From NCBI RefSeq assembly GCF_022844445.1, contig NZ_JALHLS010000002.1, forward strand, positions 124,001-188,000: a DNA stretch of 64,000 nt. The letters are read 5' to 3'. The position numbers and the translations under genes are program-made. Shown in pieces: positions 38,001-44,584 of this stretch (positions are counted from its first letter, which is position 1; each line of letters begins with the position of its first letter). The notes beneath the pieces are model-generated. The model ran no database searches. It was not told the origin of the DNA and saw nothing but the letters and a program-made list of their open reading frames with translations. This DNA comes from Hyphomonas sp. (GTDB taxonomy: Bacteria > Pseudomonadota > Alphaproteobacteria > Caulobacterales > Hyphomonadaceae).

Positions 38001-38965
38001 TCCTCGGCATCGAACTTCGTGCAGCCGAAAGCCCGGCAATTCCCGAAGTCCGCTACTTCGACGCTGCAGATCAGGAAACTGCCAGTTCGATTGCGGCGAC
38101 GGCAAAGCGCAGAATTGGCATCACGCAGGTAGTGCGCGCGCGCGCGCCCCTCGGCGAGTCGCCGCCTCCCGAACTCTGGTTCGCTCGAAAGACCGGGGAT
38201 GCTGACGAGCAGAGCCCTGGAGACGTAGTCCGTGACCGGATCGAATTGGCGACCGAAACGCCAGCGGCTGAGATAAACCAAGGCGCTCGTTTTGCTCTTG
38301 TTGTTTCGCAGTCCAACTATTCAAAGCTCTCAGATTTCCGCTTATCTGAAAGTGACGCGGATCAAATTCAGCAGGCTTTATCATCTGTTGGCTTTAACGT
38401 CATGCGCGTCAACGACGTAACGGGATTTGAACTCAGAGAGTCATTCGATGACTTCTTCTATACCGTCGGTCGTGCTGGACCCGGGTCGATTTCGTTTGTG
38501 TATTACACAGGGCATGCGGTTCAGAGCTCTCGGACTGGCGCTTCATACTTGCTTGGAACCGATGCAAATGTTGAGACCGAAATGGATCTCCTCTCTGAGG
38601 GCTTAAGCGTCGACGACCTAAAGATTCAGCTTAGTGTAGTAGACTCGGAAGCTGCATTTATGGTGTTTGACGTTAGTACCAGCGATGAAGGCAGCGACAC
38701 CAGTAGTGCCTTTAGACTTGGGCTGGCGAGACAAATTCCCGAGGCCAACGCGCTCGTCGCGTTATCGTCGTCGCCTGGAACGTATGCAGAAGAAGGTAGA
38801 TATGCACCTGCGCTGGCGGGGGAGATCGTGAAGGTAGGAGTTACGGCCGAACAAGTGTTCAACAATGTAGGTATTCGAGTGGCAAGGGAAACCGAGAGAA
38901 GGCAGATACCGTGGATTAGCTCCAGTCTTTCTTCGAGGGTTTGCTTTGCGGGGTGTGACGAGTGA
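32060..38965 (+). CDS. giant multidomain membrane protein: WD40, vWA-like, M23-like, pseudo-caspase (2301 aa)
   Basis: Domains in order: a CoxE-like helical N-terminus (about 15-105), membrane segment (127-150), eight WD40 blades (243-593), membrane segment (742-764) and a vWA-like domain (about 810-1010; PEYLILIERAS where a MIDAS DxSxS would be). Then come several membrane segments (1199-1449), a second propeller-like region (1458-1690), an M23/LytM-like domain (1734-1914; YRYIHLN kept, second HxH replaced by GFEV), a LytR-C-like segment and a caspase fold (about 2080-2300). The caspase His is present (YYTGHA, H2152), but the expected Cys of DACR is Ser2206 (FDVST). One uninterrupted frame. 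It likely assembles with the MoxR ATPase. Domain limits are estimates. Confidence 0.8.
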   Translation: MADGGEDTREPDTSPGLGDLLDVFLAQLQEDGLTIGARERVAAHAVTARWLQDRQGAASELAADVDSTRLLRELGPLLAPILARSREERERFFAILGRLSPEAALQRGDGSAEHKRSEEKGPAWRLTLQVWICLLGAVLLAGLIWAGAVRPWKPADQPAAAEPVALDRVAGGGSRIERMAPDIVEEDAPILQTADRWLARVLAAAEQHDFAPTLEEVAASVMLDPEHGRANFVERTSAPTVINAVSVLSAGFSPDGASIVTASEDNTARVWRAGTDGAWTPTVLKGHGSYVTSAAFSPDGASIVTASGDNTARVWRAGADGAWTSTVLKGHWEEVTSAAFSPDGASIVTASWDSTARVWRAGADGAWTSTVLNGPENEVRSATFSPDGASIVITSQENNARVWRAREDGTWTSAVLEGHGGWVNTAGFSPDGASIVTASYDGTARVWRVGADGAWSSTVLEGHGGPVFSATFSPDGESIITASEDMTTRVWRAGADGAWTSTILDGHVGPVRSAAFSPDGASIVTASDDGTARVWRAGADGTWTSTVLKGHRREVTSAAFSPDGASIVTDSNDLTARVWRAGADGAWTSALFTTAWTSQRMAARLNELSGLPVGVPLDLFRPGSEETSGWARLALALARIEAPAEAPPIAELDTAASRAFETASVDGAPALIAPLTAIAAEEAPPADIGLLVDRLNAEPAIDGASAGAVNRALAILGDERLPAPEQVWKSPPPHPASSVAPAWLRWLAAAVPLGFLFWFFTKYALRRPFLRRRQPRVPPLHTDLVSDAGRRVAFDAGLFQRAGQRLLSRTPQASSALDIRETLSATLREGGVFITPVYASTRARPEYLILIERASASDHEALRLRQLIERLKGLVDYDIWYFQTEPGELESDDRARRITIEQAQTRFPEHRLIILGTGEGFLDPVSFEPRPVAQKLRFWPRRALLTPVALADWSREEYALAEGLSMPIGRATPEGLLTLSDLLGLDGVDSAARLNPKGDGLARPLPDIFRGGGQRFLYPSVPDELTLRRLIRELRGGLDAQGFEWLAAIGVYPAIQWDLTLYLGVELARLPGGDPVRDPLYDEARLATLSQLPWLKAGQMPNWLRRALIAELSPVRREEVRQVIARAIEAARPQDRAEEEKLRLRIGREAPKEALPPERLFDDEVLLDFLMGRNEEDFPLARLTRLNQIFQRSFWEQFGAPEWLTALAALASAATVFAVTPHPGLGPMVTGALLPLVILAVSGLVATIFWHPGASIVRLFWIAERASPLALVAITTSMVFMVAAWFSETSGYSRLMSFGSIGALVPYALLWATCFIGGPFGLLLFRWAGERLGFNIFAVPLAQPGGWQQLLLRSAGLAVTFVLGGYLFGDLIGSLLRGLTIVHAFGLLFLPFLILSVVGWISSRFGLASANKHARSSKDVRASLLPQLGRLSLVTASISTALLVAMHLKTAHIQKELNFAPTEVVSSVDGGLILSISASGDLAVFTADGNPIGAPVRTGSGRPAAVAIGGTPQAPRIAFADASGRVFMREPGSSLQPLIDPETGGQFVSVASPPKLGFGPDGRLFAAVEKDGATRLLVGGRTVSLGAEFGPPAALIALEPGLAAVATLDGSVHFVNARAVQTGPTIRTASQPLDPPSAARQLLSGNAPGTFRMLSTDGRLWTVRYGADEELQMEDAGVLAALALGPPVRSDKSRSKPRDWPNFTEADLQFSFLPAGELIDGSGTGLADTTNWAPEIAFPIADHPAWLNSHIYSPGGGMSGGDQCDARNFAYPWRDTFCESRSSSRANTACPDPRSTSIVRIRAGTPALCRDISRAAAADRQQVSVVAADDGVISSVDVYTVVLDAGTHEYRYIHLNMAALAISEGQSVRKGDLLGYLSNDFGGTPTTLGIGFEVRLKREGEPPLSVSPYMALVEAYDRKLAGIARDKGLAYESAVGQLESRMDEQALPVEAGSFRIAIASEDQRAQAEEMQRDFSRRGMTVLGIELRAAESPAIPEVRYFDAADQETASSIAATAKRRIGITQVVRARAPLGESPPPELWFARKTGDADEQSPGDVVRDRIELATETPAAEINQGARFALVVSQSNYSKLSDFRLSESDADQIQQALSSVGFNVMRVNDVTGFELRESFDDFFYTVGRAGPGSISFVYYTGHAVQSSRTGASYLLGTDANVETEMDLLSEGLSVDDLKIQLSVVDSEAAFMVFDVSTSDEGSDTSSAFRLGLARQIPEANALVALSSSPGTYAEEGRYAPALAGEIVKVGVTAEQVFNNVGIRVARETERRQIPWISSSLSSRVCFAGCDE
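32790..33835 (+). repeat. eight 132-bp tandem repeats encoding WD40 blades
   Basis: The motif GGACGGCGCGTCGATCGTCA or a close variant recurs at 32821, 32953, 33085, 33217, 33349, 33481, 33613 and 33745, exactly 132 bp (44 codons) apart. Each unit encodes FSPDGASIVTAS..., ARVWRAGADGAWTS and TVLKGH. Most differences fall in two places: the residues after TAS (ED, GD, WD, QE, YD, ED, DD, ND) and those after GH (GSY, WEE, GGW, GGP, VGP, RRE). Such near-identity with localised variation suggests recent amplification and exchange between units. Confidence 0.95.
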
Positions 38966-39034
38966 GCTTTGAAAGCAACAACGATTATTACGCTTCTGTG
39001 CTCGGAACTCAACATCCGGCGGCGAACGGTACTG

Positions 39035-40195
39035 TTAGATCGGTGCAGAAAACTCGCTCCACATTTTCATCAGTACCCGGCGCTTCTCCAAGTAGTTTGT
39101 CCGTCGGTAAGCAGCCTCGACCTTGTTCCTTATCGTGTGCGCCAGCGCGGCCTCGACAACGTCGCCAGGTGTGGATGTCTGCTCGGCTGCCCAGTCCCGG
39201 AACGTTGATCGGAATCCGTGCACTGTGATTTGCGCTTGCCCCATATCCCGAATGACTTTCGTCAGCGTCATGTCAGACAGCGGCTTTCCGGGCTTGCCCG
39301 GGAAGATGAAGGAACCCTTGCTCCGCCCTCGGAACGGCTCTGCGGCCCGCAGGATTTCCAACGCAGCTTCCGAGAGCGGGACCACGTGTTCTTTGCCCGC
39401 CTTCATGCGCACCGCTGGAATTGTCCAGGTCTGCTGCTTGAGGTCGATCTCGGCCCAGGTAGCGCCCCGCACTTCGCCGGAACGGCAGGCCGTGAGGATT
39501 GCAAAGCGCAGGGCGAGGCGACTGAGGGACACAGTTGATTCAAGCTCAGCCATAAGCGCCGGCAGCTCCTCGTAGGGAAGGGCGGCGAAATGGTTGTCCC
39601 GCTTCGGCTGGCGCGGAAGGCCGCGGCTCACCGATCGCATGGGCGCCTCGGCAGAGCGATAGCCTTTTGCATGCGCCCAATCGAGTACCGTGCCGATCCG
39701 CTGGCGCACCCGCCTGGCGGTCTCGGGCTTTGAGAGCCAGATCTCGGCAAGCAGGTCCCGGATCTCGGGGCCGTCGATCTCGCTGACGGGCTTTTGCCCG
39801 ATGTATGGGAAGGCATACTCCTCCAGCGTCGAGAGCCATTGCGCGGCGTGCTTGGCATTGCGCCAGCCTGCTTTGTGTTCGCCATGAACCTGGCGAGCAG
39901 CGACTTCGAAGGTGGGGATACCCTCTACTTCGGCCTTGGCGGCGCGCTTGATGGCGACCGGGTCAAGCCCCGACCGGTACTGCCGGCGCAGCTCCTCGGC
40001 TTTCTGCCGTGCGTCAGCGAGCGAAACGTCCGACGCTGAGCCCAGTCCGAAGTCCCTGCGCTTGCCGTTCACCTGAATCCTGAGCTGCCACGATTGAGCG
40101 CCCGAGGGCCTCACTATCAGCATGAGGCCTCCGCCATCCTGATAGCTTCCGGCTACCTTCGAAGCCTTCACTTTCAAAGCGGTCAATTGGCCCAT
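39035..40195 (-). CDS. island 1 tyrosine recombinase (integrase, P4-like)
   Basis: The 386-aa protein has the N-terminal DUF4102-like arm-binding domain (YQDGGGLMLIVRPSGAQSW, FGLGSASDVSLADARQKAEEL), the core-binding domain, and a complete catalytic set: Arg in LTACRSGEVRG, HGFRSTFRDWA, His in LAHTIRNK and Tyr in AAYRRTNY. It integrates at tRNA 3' ends in this family. The start ATG at 40195 lies 152 bp from the middle att core and just inside the arm repeat at 40206. It reads away from that att. The gene is intact, unlike the copy at 27362. Confidence 0.95.
   Translation of the reverse strand: MGQLTALKVKASKVAGSYQDGGGLMLIVRPSGAQSWQLRIQVNGKRRDFGLGSASDVSLADARQKAEELRRQYRSGLDPVAIKRAAKAEVEGIPTFEVAARQVHGEHKAGWRNAKHAAQWLSTLEEYAFPYIGQKPVSEIDGPEIRDLLAEIWLSKPETARRVRQRIGTVLDWAHAKGYRSAEAPMRSVSRGLPRQPKRDNHFAALPYEELPALMAELESTVSLSRLALRFAILTACRSGEVRGATWAEIDLKQQTWTIPAVRMKAGKEHVVPLSEAALEILRAAEPFRGRSKGSFIFPGKPGKPLSDMTLTKVIRDMGQAQITVHGFRSTFRDWAAEQTSTPGDVVEAALAHTIRNKVEAAYRRTNYLEKRRVLMKMWSEFSAPI
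39068..39490. repeat. 423-bp perfect direct repeat, right copy
   Basis: Identical to 27395-27817 as far as can be compared by eye. It lies within the C-terminal half of the intact integrase. With its partner it brackets 28.0-39.0 kb, which holds the FGE/TIR/MoxR/giant module. The stretch 38966-39034 between the giant gene and the integrase stop holds no gene. Confidence 0.9.
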
Positions 40196-40205
40196 GATCC
40201 GGTTT

Positions 40206-40231
40206 CCGTCCCCACATTCGTCCCCACACTT
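40206..40231. repeat. island 1 arm-type repeat, right copy
   Basis: The same 26 bp as at 656-681, with two TCCCCACA units. It is 11 bp upstream of the integrase start, so it also overlaps the int promoter region, and binding there could autoregulate int. The following 115 bp to the att core are AT-rich with AGTAATAAAAACAGTG-like text, suited to DNA bending, and hold no gene. Confidence 0.6.
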
Positions 40232-40346
40232 TAGTGCGAAACTAAGCGGGCTTCAACGAGTGCGAGCGAAAATCAGCGGAAATAATAGTAATAAAAACAG
40301 TGTAAAAAGGAAGTGAGCGAATGCGGGTGAAAGTAAGTTATGCGGA

Positions 40347-40360
40347 CTCCCTCTCCGCCA
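40347..40360 (+). repeat. middle attachment core (attR of island 1 / attL of island 2)
   Basis: CTCCCTCTCCGCCA matches positions 588-601 of the tRNA 3' end exactly, in the same orientation. It lies between two divergent integrase genes of different types. This is the junction expected when two tRNA-Ser-specific islands have inserted one after the other. Confidence 0.85.
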
Positions 40361-40410
40361 GCCTAGTCGGGTATTGCTCGCGACAACACGCTGAGCCTGT
40401 TGATTTTATT

Positions 40411-40487
40411 GCACAGATTTGCACCGGCCTGCACGCCCTCGAACTTGAATCGCTGCATTTTTTGCTACACATTTCGCTGCACAAAGT
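40411..40487. repeat. island 2 arm-like repeats, left cluster
   Basis: TTGCACAGA, TTGCACCGG, CTGCACGCC, CTGCATTTT, TTGCTACAC and GCTGCACAA occur in less than 80 bp just upstream of the island 2 integrase. The same GCTGCACA words reappear at 53117-53149 near the right att. By position they are candidates for arm-type integrase sites of island 2, distinct from the TCCCCACA words of island 1. Confidence 0.5.
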
Positions 40488-40511
40488 CCGCTAAGTCTGA
40501 CGGAGCTGTGC

Positions 40512-41783
40512 ATGTCGATTGTGAAGCGCGGGAGCACGTTCCAGCTGCGCCGCCGGGTGCCTCAGAGGTATCGCGGGGTGGAACCGCGCGAGGTGATCTG
40601 GATCAGCCTGCATACCGATTCCGAGACCGTGGCGCGCAGCAAGGCGGACCGCGCCTGGGGCAATCTGGTCGAGGCCTGGGAGGCTAGGCTGGCGGGCGAC
40701 ACTGAGGACGCCGAGGCCCGCCATGCGGCCGCCCATGAGCTCGCCCGCATCCGGGGCTTCCGTTATCTGGATGTCGGCCTAGTCGCCCGCCTTCCCGTGG
40801 ATGAGCTTGTGGCGCGCGTGGAAGCCATCGGCACGCGCCGGACGGCGCCGGATCCGGTGGAGGCGTCTGCTCTGCTCGGCACCGTTCCCGTGCCCTCGCT
40901 GACGCTGGAGAAGGCACTGGAACTCTACTGGGGCCTCGCCCGGGAGAAGACGTTCGGCAAGAGCGAGGACCAGCTCCGGCGCTGGAAGAACCCCCGCCTC
41001 AAGGCCGTGCGCAACTTCGTGGAGATCGTCGGCAACAAGCCGATCGAGGCAATCACGCGGGACGACATGCTGGACTTTCGCCAGCACTGGCTGGAGCGGA
41101 TCGAGGCGGGTGAGGTCACGCCCAACTCGGCCAACAAGGACCTCATCCATCTCGGCGATGTGCTGAAGACCGTGAACACGATGAAGCGGCTGGGCCTCAC
41201 CCTGCCGCTTGGCGAGCTCTCGTTCCGCGAAGGTGAGACGCGGACGCGTCCGCCGTTCAGTCCTGAATGGATCAGGAACCGGCTGCTGGCGCCTGGCGCG
41301 CTGTCGGGGCTGAACGATGAGGCGCGCGGCCTCCTGCTCGGCATGGTCAACACCGGCTACCGGCCGTCCGAGGGCGCAGGCCTTACCGCGAAGACGATCC
41401 GGCTGGATGCTGCCGTGCCGCATATCGCCATCGAGCCAGAAGGGCGGCAGCTGAAAAGCGCCTATGCAAGGCGCGTGATCCCGCTGACGGGCGTCTCGCT
41501 GGAGGCGTTCAAGGCGTTCCCAGACGGGTTCCCGCGCTACCGGGAGAGCAGCGCGGGCCTCAGCGCCACGGTCAACAAATACCTCAAGGCCCATGGCCTG
41601 CTGGAAACACCAGCCCACTCGTTCTACTCCCTGCGCCATGCATTCGAGGACCGGATGCTGGCGGCGGGTATCGATGACCGTATCCGGCGCGACCTGTTCG
41701 GCCACCGGCTTGACCGCGAACGCTATGGCAAGGGCGCTTCGCTCGATCACGTCGCGCGGCTGGTGCGCGAGATTGCGCTCTGA
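40512..41783 (+). CDS. island 2 tyrosine recombinase (integrase with DUF6538-like N-terminus)
   Basis: The N-terminus MSIVKRGSTFQLRRRVPQRY then a segment with VARSKADRAW is of the DUF6538 type seen in many alphaproteobacterial integrases. The catalytic set is GYRPSEGAGL (Arg), HSFYSLRHAFEDRM (HxxR) and GHRLDRERYGKG (His and Tyr). At 423 aa it is of full length. It starts 152 bp to the right of the middle att and reads into island 2. It differs clearly from the island 1 enzyme, although both use the same tRNA. Confidence 0.93.
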   Translation: MSIVKRGSTFQLRRRVPQRYRGVEPREVIWISLHTDSETVARSKADRAWGNLVEAWEARLAGDTEDAEARHAAAHELARIRGFRYLDVGLVARLPVDELVARVEAIGTRRTAPDPVEASALLGTVPVPSLTLEKALELYWGLAREKTFGKSEDQLRRWKNPRLKAVRNFVEIVGNKPIEAITRDDMLDFRQHWLERIEAGEVTPNSANKDLIHLGDVLKTVNTMKRLGLTLPLGELSFREGETRTRPPFSPEWIRNRLLAPGALSGLNDEARGLLLGMVNTGYRPSEGAGLTAKTIRLDAAVPHIAIEPEGRQLKSAYARRVIPLTGVSLEAFKAFPDGFPRYRESSAGLSATVNKYLKAHGLLETPAHSFYSLRHAFEDRMLAAGIDDRIRRDLFGHRLDRERYGKGASLDHVARLVREIAL

Positions 41784-41797
41784 AAAGGTTCTGGCGT

Positions 41798-42040
41798 TCA
41801 TCGCCTCTGCGCAGGAGGCTCGCGCAGAACTGACCGCACAGACGGAGACAGCAAGCGCCGCGCGGCTTGAGGCCGCTCTCCGGCGAGATAGCGGGCAAGG
41901 CGTTCCTCCCGGCTGGCAAGCGCCGCTTGCTCTGCTTCCAGCCGTTCGAGCACTGGCCAGTATTCATCACCCGAAGCGTCGATCAGCCGGGCAACGATCC
42001 GGATGGCGTTTTCGATACGCTGGGCACTGACGGTTTGCAT
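41798..42040 (-). CDS. small helical protein next to integrase (80 aa)
   Basis: MQTVSAQRIENAIRIVARLI followed by WPVLERLEAEQAALASREERLARYL gives a compact helical protein with coiled-coil potential. It ends 14 bases from the integrase stop, convergent with it. Composition and codon use look real, and a similar small protein seems familiar from conjugative-element regions of Alphaproteobacteria, but I cannot name it. No function is assigned. Confidence 0.5.
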   Translation of the reverse strand: MQTVSAQRIENAIRIVARLIDASGDEYWPVLERLEAEQAALASREERLARYLAGERPQAARRLLSPSVRSVLREPPAQRR

Positions 42041-42151
42041 GGTGCCGAGGATCGCCGAGCGGCCGGCCTGCTGCCAATCGGATCAGGAGCCATTTGCAGC
42101 ATCAGATGACAACGCTGTGCAAAGTCTGCGTGAGGGTTATGCCTGCGCGGG

Positions 42152-42209
42152 CCCTCGTCAAGGGCGCGCGGGACGCGCGCCGCGAGAGCGGCCATGCCCT
42201 TGACGAGGG
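42152..42209. repeat. 14-bp perfect inverted repeat, 30-nt loop
   Basis: CCCTCGTCAAGGGC (42152-42165) is the exact reverse complement of GCCCTTGACGAGGG (42196-42209). The loop is very GC-rich (GCGCGGGACGCGCG). It lies between the 80-aa gene and the CopG gene, about 27 bp from a second hairpin. Candidate regulatory or transfer-related structure. Confidence 0.6.
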
Positions 42210-42235
42210 ACCGCGTAGGCAGAGAGGCTGGCTAT

Positions 42236-42264
42236 GGCCGAATGGCAGAGCCTGCCATTCGGCC
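42236..42264. terminator. 13-bp perfect hairpin with 3-nt loop
   Basis: GGCCGAATGGCAG (42236-42248) pairs with CTGCCATTCGGCC (42252-42264) around AGC. This is a very stable hairpin about 75 bp past the CopG stop on the minus strand. It could terminate that transcript, although no T-tract is present. A role in DNA processing for transfer is an alternative, since CopG of this type belongs to trb conjugation loci. Confidence 0.5.
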
Positions 42265-42339
42265 TGGAAGCAGCTCTGCAGGGTGCTTTCCGATCACCTA
42301 TTAGGGATGATCGTCAGAGAACAGTTCCGCGAGCTGAAT

Positions 42340-42753
42340 TCACTCCGGGTCCGGATCTTCCCAGCGAAGGGATTCCTGAACAAGCGTGCGGCGCCTGCCA
42401 ACCTTGCCGGCGACCTGGTTGATGAAGTGGTCAAATCGCCTCTGTCCGAGCGCGTGGGCCATCTGCCGGTCGGCCTCCGGAATCGGGTCTGTCCGGGTTA
42501 GCCAATAGAGCACGAATTGTGAGACAAGCTCGACGCTGAGATCAACCGCCCAGGACAAGCGTCCCATCCGCCGTTCGAAACGGTCCATGCGCTGCATGAG
42601 CCGGTCCTCCAACGGGCGGCTGCGATCAGGATCGAAATAGCAGCGCAGCGCGTCTTCGAGGATGTCTGTCTTGGTCGTGCGGCGCTCAAGGGCAGCCGCT
42701 TCGACCTGGGCGAGGAGGGTGGCATCGAGGCGGAGATTGACGCGGGGTTTCAT
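42340..42753 (-). CDS. CopG/RHH-type regulator of the trb-conjugation type (137 aa)
   Basis: The start is put at the ATG of MKPRVNLRLDATLLAQVEAA (42753); the frame extends upstream without good text. The N-terminus is a ribbon-helix-helix (NLRLDATLLAQVEAAALERRTTKTDILEDAL). The rest is a helical segment with WAVDLSVELVSQFVLYWLT and a C-terminal ARFD/VQE-like block. I recognise this plan from the CopG-like gene that sits between traG and trbB in alphaproteobacterial conjugative islands. Neither neighbour is present here, so it is probably a leftover of a larger conjugative element. Confidence 0.7.
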   Translation of the reverse strand: MKPRVNLRLDATLLAQVEAAALERRTTKTDILEDALRCYFDPDRSRPLEDRLMQRMDRFERRMGRLSWAVDLSVELVSQFVLYWLTRTDPIPEADRQMAHALGQRRFDHFINQVAGKVGRRRTLVQESLRWEDPDPE

Positions 42754-43460
42754 CGGGCGGCGCCGGGCACGAAAACCGCGCTCTGAATGAGAGGGTTGAG
42801 CTTGGGCATGGCGAGGACTCCAGAAATGTCTCCTAGAGTGCCGCCACTGATCCAGACCGCGTAGTTGGAGCATCTGCAAAGTGGCGCAACCGCGCACAAG
42901 CGGCGGCAGCACAATGCAAAGATTGGTGTACGGACGTTTGCGCACGAGCTGAAGCTCCGGCGAAATCCATGCACCAATAAGCTGTCCAAAAGGCGCCAGA
43001 AAATCGTTGTGCAGACAGGGCGCTACCCGAAGGGTGGTGCCACTGCTTTAAACTTGCCCTACCGGTTGACTGTACCTCGCCGGCCATTCTCACGCCGCTT
43101 TAGTCGTAACCGTCCGAGAACTGCACATCGATATTGAGTCGGGAGCGTAAACTTTCTTGTTCATATTCTTCTAATGCGGATGGGGAGCTGAGAGGGGCAA
43201 CCCTTTTTCACGGTTCCTTGCGGCATAAGACCCGCTGCGAGTTCCGTTGCGGAGTTGGCAATGTACGCGATCAACTCTGCGAGGGAGGTGGATAGGCGCT
43301 CGCCGATTTGCGTAGGTCAGCTTTTCAATTCTATGCAGCAGGAGCACGTCGCGCCAAACATAAATCATATTATGGAGGAGCGTTTCGACCGTGGTCAGGA
43401 TGGTCTCGTTTGTGAATTCGCGACGCGGTGGCCGGTGCGGCCGGAGGCAGGGAGGGCAAT
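42754..43460. other. gene-poor stretch of island 2
   Basis: About 700 bp in which no frame has convincing coding character. Short frames on both strands overlap each other; one at 43171-43464 has an amphipathic helical segment (ILTTVETLLHNMIYVWRDVL), but its ends are low quality. It probably represents decayed DNA between the conjugation leftover and the Tat-protein gene. Confidence 0.4.
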
Positions 43461-43970
43461 TCATGCCAGTGGGGGAGCGCCCGCTTCAAGCAAAGCCTGA
43501 AAATCCTTCAGCGTGCCTTGGAGCAGCGCATGAGCTTCGGGGTTCTCATCGACCGGAACAGCTTTTGCGGCGACCGCTAGTTTCAGGCAGATACCCTGCA
43601 GCGTCGCAGCGGTCATATCCGCCAGCTGGGTCAGGAGATAATGTCTCGATTCAAACGATGACTCCAGGCGCGCCTCGACAGCGGACATCTCGGGCGCGAG
43701 GGGTACTTGATGGCGCTCGATTTCTGAAAGTCGGAACCAATTGAATTCGCGGACGGCCTGGCTTTCCAGCGTCTGCCAGCGGAATATCAACCCCTCGTGC
43801 TCCGTATCCAGACGGATCCAGTCTTGGCAGGCTGAAATGACCGGGTCAGGTGGCGCGGGATTGCCGGCGGGAAGGGCTAGCGCCGCCGAACCTGCCAGAA
43901 CTTGCCGGCGTGATAGACCGCAGTGTACGCAGATGTCCGCCTTCGCGCCGCCTTTGGGACGTCGAGACAT
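43461..43970 (-). CDS. Tat-signal protein of unknown function (169 aa)
   Basis: The start is chosen at ATG 43970 (MSRRPKGGAKADICVHCGLS); the in-frame upstream codon is at 44015. SRRQVLAGSAALALPAG is a twin-arginine-like signal, with a Cys pair CVHC just before it. The mature part is helical, with Glu/Ala-rich segments (HYLLTQLADMTAATLQGICLKLAVAA). It is divergent from the XRE gene at 44061, so the 90-bp gap is a shared promoter region. No family is recognised. Confidence 0.6.
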   Translation of the reverse strand: MSRRPKGGAKADICVHCGLSRRQVLAGSAALALPAGNPAPPDPVISACQDWIRLDTEHEGLIFRWQTLESQAVREFNWFRLSEIERHQVPLAPEMSAVEARLESSFESRHYLLTQLADMTAATLQGICLKLAVAAKAVPVDENPEAHALLQGTLKDFQALLEAGAPPLA

Positions 43971-44060
43971 GGGTTGGCCTTTTATGGTACGCGTGAATCG
44001 TTTGATATCACGCACCTTACCATCGTGATCGAATTAAGTAAATATGAACGAAAAAAGAAA

Positions 44061-44309
44061 ATGACTGAATTCACTTCTGCTCAGATCCGCGCCGCGCGGG
44101 CCCTGCTGGGATGGACCCAGCCAGAGCTCGCCGCTGCTGCAAAACTCTCCGTGCCGACCGTGCGCCGGATGGAAAGCGAACGCGGCCCCTCGGCAAGTAC
44201 GCCTGCCAATGTCGATGCGGTCCGCCGAGCGCTGGAACGGGCAGGGGTCGTTTTTCTCGAAGCCGGACAAAACGTTCTGGGCGGCGTCGGTGTGCGGCTG
44301 AGCAAATAG
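44061..44309 (+). CDS. XRE-family HTH regulator (82 aa)
   Basis: The start is ATG 44061 (MTEFTSAQIRAARALLGWTQ). The HTH is RAARALLGWTQPELAAAAKLSVPTVRRME (split here as LGWTQPELA, KLSVPTVRR), followed by NVDAVRRALERAGVVFLEAG, the usual C-terminal dimer helix of short XRE regulators. It is divergent from the Tat protein and lies 275 bp upstream of the NACHT-like gene, so it may control either. The gap 44310-44584 contains no other gene. Confidence 0.88.
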   Translation: MTEFTSAQIRAARALLGWTQPELAAAAKLSVPTVRRMESERGPSASTPANVDAVRRALERAGVVFLEAGQNVLGGVGVRLSK

Positions 44310-44584
44310 CGCAAGGCGGCGCTGACATTGACACCAACGATAATGAGCATCGTCGGATGACGACTTGCTTGCGGACCGTGGTGACGACAACAGTTGGCAA
44401 CTCACTGGGGCTCCCGGGTCGTGAACGCGTGCACATCAAAAGCATTTTCAGCACAGACCCCGGCGGGATCGGTCAGAACATACCAAACAGCAATTACGGT
44501 TGAGTCGGCGGCTGAATTCGCAGGCAAGTTCCGTTGGCTATTGGCAATAATTGATGTTGTCATTATGTTCCGCGAAGACGGGTG

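Noticed and set aside
43171-43464. 97-aa minus-strand frame with a helical segment
   Set aside because: The ends look random and no start signal is present; kept only as part of a gene-poor stretch.
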